From Mitsuaria sp. GD03876 (lineage in GTDB: Bacteria; Pseudomonadota; Gammaproteobacteria; Burkholderiales; Burkholderiaceae_C), in NCBI RefSeq assembly GCF_029840635.1, contig NZ_JAOCCU010000017.1, positions 62,001-126,000 of the forward strand: a stretch of 64,000 nucleotides of DNA. The letters are read 5' to 3'. The notes beneath the pieces are model-generated. The model was not told the origin of the DNA. It saw nothing but the letters and a program-made list of their open reading frames with translations, and did not search any database. A program made the translations under genes and the position numbers. How positions within the stretch are numbered: the first letter of the stretch is position 1; every line of letters begins with the position of its first letter. Below, in pieces: positions 35,913 to 45,115 of this stretch.

Positions 35913-36671
35913 ATGTGGTCCCAGGAACGACACGACAAGATCCTGCTGCTGCTGCGGGAGCGGCACCGGCTGACGACGGACGAGGCGGCGCGCGAGCTGG
36001 GCGTGTCGCGCGAGACGGTGCGCCGCGACCTGATCGAGCTGGAGCAGGGCGGCAAGCTGGCGCGCGTGCATGGCGGCGCGGTGCAGTCCGAGGTGCCGGC
36101 CGAGGCCAGCTACGCGGAGCGCGCGCAGTCGCGCCGGCGGCAGAAGCAGGCGATCGCGCGCCAGGCGCTGACGCTGGTGAAGCCGGGAATGAGCCTGTTC
36201 ATCGACGCGGGGTCGACGACGCACGCGCTGGCGCAGGCCCTGGCCCAGGCGCAGGAGCTGCGGGTGATCACGAACTCGGTGGCCGTGTGCGACGCGATGG
36301 CCGGCCGGCAGGGGCACGAGGTGCTGATGCTGGGCGGCGGCTACGTGCCGGAGACCTCGGCGACCTTCGGCGAGTTCACCGTGGCGGAGATCGCGCGGCA
36401 CCGCGTCGACGTGGCCTTCGTGTCGCCGACGGCGCTGGACGCTCGCCAGGGCGCGATGAGCTACCTGTGGGCCGAGGTGGCGGTGGCCCAGGCGATGCTG
36501 GCGCGCGCGCGCCAGCGGGTGATGCTGGCCGATGCCAGCAAGCTGGGGCAGGGCAGCCGCATGCGGGTCTGCGACTGCGCCGACATCGACGTGCTGGTCA
36601 CCGACGGCGAAGCCGATCCGCAGGAGCTGGAGCGGCTCACCCGCGCCGGGGTGGCGCGGGTGCTCTTCTGA
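35913..36671 (+). CDS. DeoR-family transcriptional regulator (GlpR-like)
   Basis: 252 residues. The N-terminal helix-turn-helix contains LTTDEAARELGVSRETVRRD (about 20-39). The C-terminal ISOCOT sugar-phosphate-sensing domain has FIDAGSTTHALA, LRVITNSVAV, LMLGGGYV and VMLADASKLG. GlpR-like DeoR proteins respond to phosphorylated sugars or glycerol 3-phosphate. Divergence from the TonB receptor-PhoD-ABC operon makes it the likely regulator, and the effector may be the phosphorylated product released by the operon. ATG 35913 was preferred to an ATG 72 bases upstream that would add an unrelated Pro/Arg-rich tail. Confidence 0.92.
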   Translation: MWSQERHDKILLLLRERHRLTTDEAARELGVSRETVRRDLIELEQGGKLARVHGGAVQSEVPAEASYAERAQSRRRQKQAIARQALTLVKPGMSLFIDAGSTTHALAQALAQAQELRVITNSVAVCDAMAGRQGHEVLMLGGGYVPETSATFGEFTVAEIARHRVDVAFVSPTALDARQGAMSYLWAEVAVAQAMLARARQRVMLADASKLGQGSRMRVCDCADIDVLVTDGEADPQELERLTRAGVARVLF

Positions 36672-37631
36672 TCAGAACAGCGCCATGCTGAGCTTGCGGC
36701 GGTACTGGTCGACCAGCGGGTCGGCCGGGGCCACGGTGCTCGGGCCCGACAGCTGCAGGCCGCCGGCCTGGGGCGCCGCGCCGGCATGGGTGGGCTGCGC
36801 GGGCTTGGTCATCAGCTCCAGGATGGCCACGTAGGTCTTGCGCGCCAGCTGCTCGTTCCAGGCCTTGTCGCGCATGATGATCTCGAGCAGTTCGTCCATC
36901 GCGCCGGTGAAGTCGCGGCCCGCGAACAGGCCCTGCGCCAGCGCGAAGCGCGCGTCGAAGTCGCGCTTGTTGGCGCCGATGGCCGCCTGCAGCGCCGCCG
37001 GATCCAGGCCTTGCTCGGCCCGCTCCGCCGCGGCGATCCACGCGGCCAGCGCCTGGAAGCGCGCATGCGGCGTGATCGTGTCGGCGGCGCGGTGCGCGAC
37101 CGGCTCGAACGCGGCCTTCGCATGCGCCAGCTGGTCGTCCTCCAGCAGCGCGCGGACCAGGTCGAAGCGCGCCGTCTCGTTGGCCGGATCGGCGTGCACC
37201 GCCGCCTGCAGCTTCTGCAGCGCGCCGTCGGCGTCGCCTTCCTCGAGCAGCGCCTGCGCCTCGGCCAGGTCCTCCTCGGCCTCCAGCGCCTCGCCGGTCG
37301 GGACGTGGCGGTCCAGGAACTCGCGGATCTGCGCCTCGGGGATCGCGCCGACGAAGCCGTCCACCGGCTGGCCGCCGACGAACATCACGCAGAACGGGAT
37401 CGAGCGCACGCCGAAGGCCTGGCTCAACTGGGTCGCGATCTCCGGCTGGTCGTCGCTGTTGAGCTTGGCCAGCTTCCAGCGGCCGGCATAGGCCACCTCC
37501 AGCTTCTCCAGCATCGGGCCCAGCGTGCGGCACGGCCCGCACCACGGCGCCCAGATGTCCAGCAGCACCGGCTGCTGCATGGAGGCCTGCAACAGGTCGG
37601 CTTCGAAGTTTTGGAGGGTGATGTCGGTCAT
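36672..37631 (-). CDS. ybbN: thioredoxin-like co-chaperone YbbN/CnoX
   Basis: 319 residues: a thioredoxin domain (1-110) with WCGPC at 30-34, then TPR repeats (about 130-290). This CnoX architecture protects unfolding proteins under oxidative (HOCl) stress and hands them to GroEL or DnaK. Unlike E. coli CnoX, whose motif is SQHC, the CxxC here is intact, so redox activity is possible. The gene is convergent with deoR, the stop codons being directly adjacent (TGATCA). Confidence 0.9.
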   Translation of the reverse strand: MTDITLQNFEADLLQASMQQPVLLDIWAPWCGPCRTLGPMLEKLEVAYAGRWKLAKLNSDDQPEIATQLSQAFGVRSIPFCVMFVGGQPVDGFVGAIPEAQIREFLDRHVPTGEALEAEEDLAEAQALLEEGDADGALQKLQAAVHADPANETARFDLVRALLEDDQLAHAKAAFEPVAHRAADTITPHARFQALAAWIAAAERAEQGLDPAALQAAIGANKRDFDARFALAQGLFAGRDFTGAMDELLEIIMRDKAWNEQLARKTYVAILELMTKPAQPTHAGAAPQAGGLQLSGPSTVAPADPLVDQYRRKLSMALF

Positions 37632-37701
37632 GGTGGGGGGAGGACGGCGGGGGCTGGCGACGTTCGCCAAGCGGCAAGAACGGCACCTGAGGCTGCCCGC
37701 C

Positions 37702-37707
37702 TACAAT
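37702..37707 (+). promoter_or_regulatory. candidate -10 box for purE-purK-tsaC
   Basis: TACAAT, 37 bases before the purE start. No strong -35 hexamer is visible. Confidence 0.4.
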
Positions 37708-37744
37708 TCAAGGTTTCACGATTTGACAGATCGAGGACCGACCC

Positions 37745-38257
37745 GTGAGCAGCGCCACCACTCCCGCCATCGTCCCCGTCATCGGCGTGGTGATGGGCTC
37801 CAGCAGTGACTGGGAGACCATGAAACACGCCGCCGACATTCTGACCGAGTTCGGCGTGCCGTTCGAGGCGCGGGTCGTTTCCGCCCACCGCATGCCCGAC
37901 GAGATGTTCCGCTACGCCGAGCAGGCCGAGGGCCGCGGGCTGCGCGCGATCATCGCGGGCGCCGGCGGCGCCGCCCACCTGCCGGGCATGCTGGCGGCCA
38001 AGACGCTGGTGCCGGTGCTGGGCGTGCCGGTGGCCAGCCGCCACCTGCAGGGCGTCGACTCGCTGCATTCGATCGTGCAGATGCCCAAGGGCATCCCGGT
38101 GGCGACCTTCGCCATCGGCACCGCCGGCGCGGGCAACGCGGCGCTGTTCGCCGTGGCCATGCTGGCCCGCGACAACCCCGGGCTGCGCGCGAAGCTCGAC
38201 GCCTTCCGCCAGCGCCAGACCGCCGCCGCGACCGCGATGACCGAGGAGCTGCGCTGA
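37745..38257 (+). CDS. purE: N5-carboxyaminoimidazole ribonucleotide mutase
   Basis: 170 residues. The class I PurE motifs are present: [13 protein letters not shown] (about 15-27), [24 protein letters not shown] and [15 protein letters not shown]. It converts N5-CAIR to CAIR in purine synthesis. The stop TGA shares one base with the purK start (TGATG), showing tight coupling with its partner enzyme. Confidence 0.97.
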   Translation: MSSATTPAIVPVIGVVMGSSSDWETMKHAADILTEFGVPFEARVVSAHRMPDEMFRYAEQAEGRGLRAIIAGAGGAAHLPGMLAAKTLVPVLGVPVASRHLQGVDSLHSIVQMPKGIPVATFAIGTAGAGNAALFAVAMLARDNPGLRAKLDAFRQRQTAAATAMTEELR

Positions 38258-39417
38258 TGCCGCTGCTGCCGGGCGACGCCACGCTGGGCGTGCTGGGAGG
38301 CGGCCAGCTGGGCCGCATGTTCGTCCACGCCGCGCAGGCGCTGGGCTACCGCTGCGTGGTGCTCGACCCCGACGCGGCCAGCCCCGCCGGCGCCGTCGCG
38401 CAGGAACACCTGAAGGCGGATTACCTCGACCCGGCGGCGCTCGAGGACCTCGCGCGCCGCTGCGACGCGATCACCACCGAATTCGAGAACGTGCCGGCCC
38501 GCGCGCTGGAGCAACTGGCGCGCACGCGCGTCGTGGCGCCGGGCGCCGCGGCGGTCGCCGTCTGCCAGGACCGCGCCCGCGAGAAGGCCCACTTCGACGC
38601 CAGCGGCGTGCTCTGCGCGCCGTACGCGGTGCTGCGCGCCGCCGCCGACCTGGCGGCCGTGCCCGACGCGCTGCTGCCGGGCATCCTGAAGACCGCGCGC
38701 CTGGGCTACGACGGCAAGGGCCAGCGCCGCGTCGCCGACCGCGCGCAACTGGCCGCGGCCTTCGACGAGCTCGGCCGCGTCGAATGCGTGCTCGAGCAGA
38801 TGCTGCCGCTCGCGCTGGAACTCAGCGTGCTGGTCGTGCGCGGCGCCGATGGCGAGGTCGTGACCTTCCCCGTCCAGCAGAACCTGCACCGCGACGGCAT
38901 CCTGGCCGTCACCGAGGTGCCGGCGCCCGACGTCGACGCCGCGCTGCAGGCGCAGGCGCGCCAGTCCGCCGCGGCGATCGCCGCGGGCCTGGGCTACGTC
39001 GGCGTGCTGTGCGTGGAGTTCTTCGTGCTGAAGGACGGCCGGCTGGTCGTCAACGAGATGGCGCCGCGGCCGCACAACTCGGGTCACTACACGATGAACG
39101 CCTGCGACCTGTCGCAGTTCGAGATGCAGGTCCGCGCGATGGCCGGCCTGCCGCTGCGCGAGCCGCGGCTGCATTCGCCGGTGGTGATGCTGAACCTGCT
39201 GGGCGACCTCTGGTTCGACGCCGACGGCCGCGAGCGCGCGCCCGACTGGGCCGGCGTGCTGGCGCTGCCCGGCGCGGAGCTGCACCTGTACGGCAAGGCG
39301 CAGGCGCGCCAGGGCCGCAAGATGGGCCACCTGAACGTGATCGGCGCCACCGCCGCCGAGGCCCGCGCGAACGCGCGCCGCGCCTGCGCGCTGCTGGGCC
39401 TGCCGGACACGTGGTGA
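38257..39417 (+). CDS. purK: N5-carboxyaminoimidazole ribonucleotide synthase
   Basis: 386 residues, ATP-grasp fold: [12 protein letters not shown] (about 9-20), [40 protein letters not shown]. It makes N5-CAIR from AIR, bicarbonate and ATP, the step before PurE. Its stop overlaps the GTG start of tsaC by four bases. Confidence 0.97.
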   Translation: MPLLPGDATLGVLGGGQLGRMFVHAAQALGYRCVVLDPDAASPAGAVAQEHLKADYLDPAALEDLARRCDAITTEFENVPARALEQLARTRVVAPGAAAVAVCQDRAREKAHFDASGVLCAPYAVLRAAADLAAVPDALLPGILKTARLGYDGKGQRRVADRAQLAAAFDELGRVECVLEQMLPLALELSVLVVRGADGEVVTFPVQQNLHRDGILAVTEVPAPDVDAALQAQARQSAAAIAAGLGYVGVLCVEFFVLKDGRLVVNEMAPRPHNSGHYTMNACDLSQFEMQVRAMAGLPLREPRLHSPVVMLNLLGDLWFDADGRERAPDWAGVLALPGAELHLYGKAQARQGRKMGHLNVIGATAAEARANARRACALLGLPDTW

Positions 39418-40421
39418 CGGAGGCCGCGATGCTGCTGGACGGCCACTCGCCCGAGGACGTGCGCCGCACCGCGCGCGTGCTCGCCGAGGGCGGCCTGGCG
39501 GGCGTGCCGACCGAGACCGTCTACGGCCTGGCCGCGCGCGCCGACCAGGACGCCGCGGTGGCGGGGATCTTCGCCGCCAAGGGCCGGCCCAGCGACCATC
39601 CGCTGATCGTGCACGTGCTCGACGAGGCCGGCGCCCGCGTCTTCGCGCAGGACCTGCCGCCCGTCGCCCACCAGTTGATCGAGGCCTTCTGGCCCGGGCC
39701 GCTGACGCTGATCGTGCGGCGCGTGCCCGGCATCGCCGCGGCGGCCGCCGGCGGCCAGGACACGGTCGGCCTGCGCTGCCCGTCGCACCCGGTCTTCCGC
39801 GCGCTGATGGCCGAGTGCCGCGCCCTCGGCGTCGAGGGCCTGGCCGCGCCGAGCGCCAACCGCTTCGGCCGCGTCAGCCCGACGACGGCCCGCCATGTCG
39901 CCGACGAGTTCGAGCCCGGCCTGCCGGTGCTGGACGGCGGCGCCTGCGAGGTGGGCATCGAGTCGACGATCGTCGACGTCAGCCGCGGCGGCCTGGTGCT
40001 GCTGCGCCCGGGCGTGCTGACGCCGGAGCAGCTCGAAGCCGCGGCCGGGCAGCCTTTACAAGCCCCTGACGCACGCGCGCCACGCGCCTCGGGCACACTC
40101 GCGGCGCACTACGCACCGCACGCGACGGTCCGGCTGATGTCGACCGAGGCGCTGCGCGACGCGTTGTCGGGCGAGCGTCCGGCGGGGCTGGCGGTATATT
40201 CCCGCACGTTTTCGGCCGACGTCGCCGGGGCGGCGCCGGCGCTGCACCGCGCCATGCCGGCCCAGGCGCGGGCGGCGGCGCGACAGCTGTTCGCCGTCCT
40301 GCGCGAGCTGGACGCGGCGGGCGCCACGGAGATCTGGATCGAGGCACCTCCGCAAGAGGCAGCCTGGGATGGGGTGCGGGACCGCTTGTCCCGCGCGGCG
40401 GCGGCTTTCGCGCCCCGCTGA
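39414..40421 (+). CDS. tsaC: threonylcarbamoyl-AMP synthase (Sua5/YrdC/TsaC type)
   Basis: 335 residues from GTG 39414. The YrdC domain (about 10-200: [38 protein letters not shown]) makes threonylcarbamoyl-AMP from threonine, bicarbonate and ATP for the t6A tRNA modification. The extra C-terminal Sua5 domain (about 230-335) and length make it Sua5-like. GTG overlapping the purK stop (GTGA) was chosen; an internal ATG at 39429 is possible. The partner tsaB lies at 43866. Confidence 0.93.
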   Translation: MTEAAMLLDGHSPEDVRRTARVLAEGGLAGVPTETVYGLAARADQDAAVAGIFAAKGRPSDHPLIVHVLDEAGARVFAQDLPPVAHQLIEAFWPGPLTLIVRRVPGIAAAAAGGQDTVGLRCPSHPVFRALMAECRALGVEGLAAPSANRFGRVSPTTARHVADEFEPGLPVLDGGACEVGIESTIVDVSRGGLVLLRPGVLTPEQLEAAAGQPLQAPDARAPRASGTLAAHYAPHATVRLMSTEALRDALSGERPAGLAVYSRTFSADVAGAAPALHRAMPAQARAAARQLFAVLRELDAAGATEIWIEAPPQEAAWDGVRDRLSRAAAAFAPR

Positions 40422-40443
40422 GTTTTCGAGATTTGGAGAGTTC

Positions 40444-41382
40444 ATGAAGAGTTTGAAGCGCCACCTGGCCGTGCTGCTGGGTGCGACCGCGTTGCTGGCG
40501 GCCTGCGGCGGCGGCGGCGAGCAGATCGATCCGTTCAACCCCAAGCGCGTGATCGCCTTCGGCGACGAGGCCAGCACGCTGCGCGCCGACGGCACCAAGT
40601 ACTCGATCAACGCCCTGGACACGACGACCGGCGCGCTGGTCTGCGGCGGCAACCAGATCTGGGTGCAGTCCGTGGCGGCGCGCTTCGGCCTGGTCTTCGG
40701 CCAGTGCAACCCCGACAAGCTGGCCACCCCGACCGCGCGCATGTACGCCGCGGCCGGCGCCAAGGTCGCCGACGTGGGCGCGCAGATCGATCGCCAGTTC
40801 GCGCTCGACGGCTTCAACAACAAGGACCTGGTCACCATCCTGGCCGGCGCCAACGACGTGCTGGAGCTGTACGCGCAGTTCCCCGCGCAGGACGCCGGCA
40901 CGCTGGGCAACGCCGCGCAGGCCCGCGGCGAGGCGCTGGCCGCGCTGGTCAACCGCATCGTCGACGCCGACGGCCGCATCGTCCTGTCGACGGTGCAGGA
41001 CATGGGCCTGTCGCCGTTCGCGATCAAGGAGAAGGCCGCGCACTCCGACACCGACCGCGCCGCGCTGCTGTCCGAGCTGTCGCGCCGCTTCAACGCCGGC
41101 ATGCGGCTGAAGATCCGCAACGACGGCCACTACATCGGACTGATCCTCACCGACGAGCTGATGGGCACGATGAGCCGCTTCCCGACGGCGTACGGCGCGA
41201 CCAACTCGGTCGACGGCGCCTGCCTGGCGAGCTCGCTGCCGCCGGTGTGCACCGACAAGACGCTGGTCGCCAACGCCACGGCCACCAGCCACATGTGGGC
41301 CAGCGACACGCTGATCGGTCCGGTGCTGCATTCCAACATCGGACTGCAGGCCATCAACCGCGCCACCTCCAACCCGTTCTGA
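40444..41382 (+). CDS. SGNH/GDSL-hydrolase-fold lipoprotein, probably catalytically degenerate
   Basis: 312 residues with a lipoprotein signal (MKSLKRHLAVLLG..., lipobox LAAC). The mature part shows the SGNH fold: block I reads VIAFGDEAST and block III reads ILAGANDVLELY (GxND intact). The usual nucleophile serine of GDS is glutamate here, and block V reads WASDTLIG where D-x-x-H is expected. It therefore looks like a pseudoenzyme, perhaps a binding or structural protein. GGAGAG precedes the ATG, 22 bases after tsaC. Confidence 0.7.
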   Translation: MKSLKRHLAVLLGATALLAACGGGGEQIDPFNPKRVIAFGDEASTLRADGTKYSINALDTTTGALVCGGNQIWVQSVAARFGLVFGQCNPDKLATPTARMYAAAGAKVADVGAQIDRQFALDGFNNKDLVTILAGANDVLELYAQFPAQDAGTLGNAAQARGEALAALVNRIVDADGRIVLSTVQDMGLSPFAIKEKAAHSDTDRAALLSELSRRFNAGMRLKIRNDGHYIGLILTDELMGTMSRFPTAYGATNSVDGACLASSLPPVCTDKTLVANATATSHMWASDTLIGPVLHSNIGLQAINRATSNPF

Positions 41383-41669
41383 CCTTCCCGCGCTGAGCGT
41401 CGACGGCGACAAGGCGGGGTCACGCGACCCCGTCGAGTTCGCACATCGATGACGGCAGTGTTGCAACCGCGCCTCGATGGGGGCAGGTTGTGCGTCCCTC
41501 GACGCCTGGACCCTGGCATGCTGCCGCGTGTCAGGGTTTTCCTTTTGCGGACGCCGCGTGACGTGCGCTTACAGTGATCCCTGAGAAAAACGAACGACCG
41601 TTCGATTTAATGCCGCCCGCGATCGCCGGGACGGCATGAACGACGGAGACAACCCCTGGAGAAGTCCGA
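41383..41669. other. intergenic region with hairpin and TetR-like palindrome
   Basis: 287 bases without a gene. A GACCCCG hairpin (41415-41432: CGGGGTC, loop ACGC, GACCCCG) lacking a T tail follows the lipoprotein gene, and a 14-bp palindrome (41591-41604) lies 65 bases before the next gene. Confidence 0.5.
41591..41604. promoter_or_regulatory. TetR-type operator-like palindrome
   Basis: CGAACG-AC-CGTTCG, a perfect 14-bp palindrome preceded by an A run (GAGAAAAA), lies 65 bases upstream of the secreted hydrolase start. ACGAACG-nn-CGTTCG-type sites are typical of TetR/AcrR regulators of lipid and acyl metabolism. No tetR gene is nearby, so the regulator would act in trans. Confidence 0.5.
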
Positions 41670-43067
41670 ATGAACAGCCAATTCAAACTGGCCAGCCTGA
41701 CCTTGGCCGCAGCGGCCATGCTGAGCGCCTGCGGTGGCGGCAGCAACGCGTCGAGCGACGATGCCCCGCCCGCGCGCGGCACGCTCGAACTGGGCCTGAA
41801 GGCCGGCGCGGCCACCGCCGCGCAGATCGACGCCGGCACGGCCGCCAAGGGCGTGCAGGCCATCAGCGGCAAGGCCGCCTGCGACGTCGACGTGCGCTAC
41901 GTCTACTACTGGACCCGCGATCCCCAGGGCCTGCCGGCCACCGCGTCGGCCGCCGTGCTGGTGCCCGCGGGCACCGGCGCCAACTGCACGGGCAACCGCC
42001 CGGTGGTGCTGTACGCGCATGGCACGACGACGGACCAGGCCTTCAACATGGCCGACATCCAGAACAACGCCGAAGGCTCGCTGGTCGCCGCGTTCTACGC
42101 CGCCCAGGGCTTCATCGTCGTGGCGCCGAACTACATGGGCTACGACCGCTCGGGCCTGCAGTACACGCCCTACCTGAACGCCGAGAGCTCGGCGATGGAC
42201 ATGGTCGACGGCCTGCGCGCCGCCAAGACCCACCTGAACGCCGAGAGCGCGGTCAAGCCGTCGGCCAAGCTGCTGCTGGCCGGTTACTCGCAGGGCGGTC
42301 ACGTCGCGATGGCCACGCAGAAGGTCATCGAGCGCGACTACGCGTCCGAGTTCACCGTCACCGCCGCCGCGCCGATGTCGGGCCCGTACAACCTGGTCAA
42401 GTTCGGCGACGTGATCAACACGACCGGCCCGGTCAACGCCGGCGCGACGCTGTTCCTGCCGCTGATGCTGACCAGCTATCAGAAGGCCTACGGCAACATC
42501 TACTCGACGCCGTCGGACGTGTACCAGTCGCCGTACGACAAGACCTCGGAAACGCTGTTCCCGTCCAAGCAGTCGATCGCGCAGCTGATCGCGGCCGGCA
42601 AGCTGCCCAACGACCCGACCTTCACCAAGCTGTTCGGCACCGGCGGCCTGCTGACCGACTCGTTCAAGACCGGCTACCTGGGCTCGAACTTCCGCAAGGC
42701 GCTGCAGACCAACACGCTGCTGGGCTGGACGCCCAAGGCCCCGGTCGCGCTGTGCGGCGGCGCGAACGACCCGACGGTGTTCTTCTTCAACACCACCGAC
42801 GCCCAGCTGGACTTCGGTTCGCGCGGCAAGGCGGTGCCGGCGTCCAACCTGGAAAGCGCGGCCTCGATGAGCTGGGCCGGTTCGGTCACCGCGGCCACCA
42901 TCGCCGGCGGCTTCGCGCAGGCCAAGGCGGCGACCTCCGCCGCGGCGGGCGGCGGCACGGCAGGCGCCGCGGCCGTGCAGGGCGCGTACCACGGGACCCT
43001 GGTCCCGCCGTTCTGCAACGCGCTGGCGCGTGGCTTCTTCCAATCGGTCCTGGCGGCCCAGCCCTGA
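41670..43067 (+). CDS. secreted alpha/beta hydrolase lipoprotein (lipase/esterase-like)
   Basis: 465 residues with a lipoprotein signal ending LSAC (about residue 20). The catalytic domain contains the oxyanion segment VVLYAHGTTTDQA, the nucleophile elbow GYSQGG, a candidate aspartate in CGGANDPTV and the C-terminal histidine in AYHGTLVPPFCNAL, where a conserved Pro-Phe-Cys follows. The layout matches secretory lipases acting on long-chain or polymeric esters. An OmpW gene follows 30 bases later and may share its transcript. Confidence 0.8.
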   Translation: MNSQFKLASLTLAAAAMLSACGGGSNASSDDAPPARGTLELGLKAGAATAAQIDAGTAAKGVQAISGKAACDVDVRYVYYWTRDPQGLPATASAAVLVPAGTGANCTGNRPVVLYAHGTTTDQAFNMADIQNNAEGSLVAAFYAAQGFIVVAPNYMGYDRSGLQYTPYLNAESSAMDMVDGLRAAKTHLNAESAVKPSAKLLLAGYSQGGHVAMATQKVIERDYASEFTVTAAAPMSGPYNLVKFGDVINTTGPVNAGATLFLPLMLTSYQKAYGNIYSTPSDVYQSPYDKTSETLFPSKQSIAQLIAAGKLPNDPTFTKLFGTGGLLTDSFKTGYLGSNFRKALQTNTLLGWTPKAPVALCGGANDPTVFFFNTTDAQLDFGSRGKAVPASNLESAASMSWAGSVTAATIAGGFAQAKAATSAAAGGGTAGAAAVQGAYHGTLVPPFCNALARGFFQSVLAAQP

Positions 43068-43097
43068 TCGCGCACGAGCAGCACGGAGACACCCTTC

Positions 43098-43796
43098 ATG
43101 AAAAAGAACATCACCCTCATCCTGGCCGCTTCGCTGATGGCCATGGCCGGCGCCGCGCGCGCTGAAGAGCCGGCGGTCGGCACCCACACGTTCTACCTGG
43201 GCCTGGCCCACATCGACGTGAACAGCAAGGCCGCGCCGCTGGCCGGCGGCAGCCGCCAGTTCCCGGCCCCGGGCGCGCAGATCCGCGTCGGCGACGCCAC
43301 CACCACCGGCTTCGGCTACACCTACCGCTTCGCGCCGCGCTGGAGCGGCGAGATCGTGCTGGGCATCCCGCCCTCGCACAAGATCTACGGCAACGGCGTG
43401 CTGGCCAACGCCGGCCAGATCGCGGTCGTGCGGCAGATGCCGCCGACGGTGTTCGTGAACTACCACCTCGGCGAATGGATCCCGAAGTTCCATCCCTTCG
43501 TCGGCGTGGGCGTGAACTACACCTACTTCGAGAAGAAGCGCAGCACGCCCACCGGCGACGCGATCAGCGGCGGCCCGACCCGGATCACGCTGGAGAACTC
43601 CTGGGGCGCCGCGGCGCACGCGGGCTTCACCGTGGCCTACACGAAGCAGTGGTCGCTGACCGGCACCGTCGCCTACGCGGATGTGCGCAGCAACATGCGT
43701 TCGTACACGACGACCAAGGACGGCGTGGAAGAGCTGCACACGAAGATCAACTTCCGCCCGATGGTCTACACGCTGTCGCTGGGCTACTCGTTCTGA
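43098..43796 (+). CDS. ompW: OmpW-family outer-membrane protein
   Basis: 232 residues: Sec signal (MKKNITLILAASLMAMAGAARA) and an eight-strand beta barrel typical of OmpW, with HTFYLGLAHIDVNSK at the start, VFVNYHLGEWIPKFHPFVGVG-type strand pairs and the terminal aromatic residue (SLGYSF). OmpW channels let small hydrophobic molecules into the cell, so pairing with a secreted esterase suggests uptake of its products. A second OmpW gene (61449-60817) is only distantly similar. Confidence 0.9.
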   Translation: MKKNITLILAASLMAMAGAARAEEPAVGTHTFYLGLAHIDVNSKAAPLAGGSRQFPAPGAQIRVGDATTTGFGYTYRFAPRWSGEIVLGIPPSHKIYGNGVLANAGQIAVVRQMPPTVFVNYHLGEWIPKFHPFVGVGVNYTYFEKKRSTPTGDAISGGPTRITLENSWGAAAHAGFTVAYTKQWSLTGTVAYADVRSNMRSYTTTKDGVEELHTKINFRPMVYTLSLGYSF

Positions 43797-43853
43797 TCGA
43801 CGCGTGACCCGCCCGGAGGGGGCTTGCCCCCGCCTTCGGCTGTCCCGGGCCAC

Positions 43854-43859
43854 TACACT
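43854..43859 (+). promoter_or_regulatory. candidate -10 box of tsaB operon, possible leaderless start
   Basis: TACACT begins 12 bases before the tsaB ATG. If used, transcription would start at or a base or two from the ATG, giving a leaderless mRNA. No Shine-Dalgarno sequence precedes the ATG. A G/C-rich GGGGG/CCCCC hairpin (43818-43831) sits just upstream. Confidence 0.4.
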
Positions 43860-43865
43860 TGCCGC

Positions 43866-44621
43866 ATGAGCGTGTTGCTGGCCCTGGATAGCTCGACCGA
43901 ACACATGGCTCTGGCCCTCGTTGGCCAGGGCCATGCTGCTTTTTTGGACGCCGATGGCGGGACCCTGGCGTCCCGCCGGATCGTTCCTGACGCGATGGCG
44001 CTGCTGCGGCAGGCCGGCGTGCCGCTGTCCGCGGTGGACGCGGTCGCCTTCGGCCGCGGCCCCGGCGCGTTCACCGGGCTGCGCACGGCGTGCTCGGTGG
44101 CGCAGGGGCTGGCGCTGGGCGCCGGGAAGCCGGTGCTGGCGCTGGACAGCCTGATGCTGGTGGCCGAGGACGCGCGCGCCCAATGGCTCGCCGAGGGCGG
44201 CGACGACGCGGCGCTCGACGTCTGGGTCGCGATGGACGCCCGGATGAACCAGGTCTACCTCGGCCGCTATCGCTGGAACGGCACGCGCTGGACGACGACG
44301 TTCGAGCCGGCGCTGACCGACCTCGACCCGCTGCGCGCGCTGTGGCGCGACGCGCCGCCGGCGATTGTCGCCGGCACGGCGCTCGGCGCGTTCGAGCTCG
44401 ACACCGGCGCCGCGCGCCGTTTTCCCGACACCGTCTCGCGCGCCCGCGCGCTGGGGGCGCTCGCGGCGCAGGCGTTCGACGCCGGGCTGGCCGAGGACGC
44501 CGCCCAGGCGCTGCCGCTGTACGTGCGCGACAAGGTGGCGCTGACCACCGCCGAGCGCGAGGCCGCCAAGGCCGCGTCCGGCGAATCGACCGCCGACGCG
44601 GCGGGCGGAGCGCCGAGATGA
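43866..44621 (+). CDS. tsaB: tRNA t6A biosynthesis protein TsaB
   Basis: 251 residues with the ASKHA ATPase-like N-terminus (VLLALDSSTEHMALAL) and the family motif FGRGPGAFTGLRTACSVAQGLA (about 62-83). TsaB is the scaffold partner of TsaD in transferring threonylcarbamoyl to tRNA. It shares the classical tsaB-rimI arrangement; rimI overlaps by 4 bases. Confidence 0.96.
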   Translation: MSVLLALDSSTEHMALALVGQGHAAFLDADGGTLASRRIVPDAMALLRQAGVPLSAVDAVAFGRGPGAFTGLRTACSVAQGLALGAGKPVLALDSLMLVAEDARAQWLAEGGDDAALDVWVAMDARMNQVYLGRYRWNGTRWTTTFEPALTDLDPLRALWRDAPPAIVAGTALGAFELDTGAARRFPDTVSRARALGALAAQAFDAGLAEDAAQALPLYVRDKVALTTAEREAAKAASGESTADAAGGAPR

Positions 44622-45115
44622 GCGCCCAGCCCAAGGACCTGGCCTGGCCGCCGTCGCTGCAATCGCTGCAGCCGCTGCGCGCGGTCGACCTGGACGAGGT
44701 GATGGCCATCGAGGGCGTCTCCTACAGCCATCCGTGGACGCGCGGCAACTTCATCGATTCGATGGCGGCGGGTTATGCCGGCTTCGTCATGCGCGACGAG
44801 CAGGCCCGGCTGTGCGGCTACTTCCTCGCGATGCAGGTGATCGACGAGATGCACCTGCTCAACATCACCGTCGAGCCGGCCCGGCAGGGCCAGGGCCTGG
44901 CGCGGCGCATGCTCGACGCGCTGGGGCTGCTCGCCCGCGCCCGCGGCTGCCACCAGGTCTGGCTGGAGGTGCGCGAGAGCAACCTCCGCGCGCGCCGCCT
45001 CTACGAGCGCTACGGCTTCGTGCAGAGCGGCCTGCGCCGCGGCTACTACCCCGGCACCGAGGGCCGCGAGGACGCGGTCCTGATGACGCTGCGCCTGACG
45101 GAGCCCGCCGCATGA
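44618..45115 (+). CDS. rimI: ribosomal-protein-S18-alanine N-acetyltransferase
   Basis: 165 residues, GNAT fold: the acetyl-CoA loop ARQGQGLARRM (about 90-100, Q/RxxGxG/A) and the late strand ARRLYERYGFVQSGLRRGYY. RimI acetylates the N-terminal alanine of ribosomal protein S18. The ATGA overlaps at both ends (tsaB and UDG) show it is within a coupled operon. Confidence 0.93.
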   Translation: MSAQPKDLAWPPSLQSLQPLRAVDLDEVMAIEGVSYSHPWTRGNFIDSMAAGYAGFVMRDEQARLCGYFLAMQVIDEMHLLNITVEPARQGQGLARRMLDALGLLARARGCHQVWLEVRESNLRARRLYERYGFVQSGLRRGYYPGTEGREDAVLMTLRLTEPAA

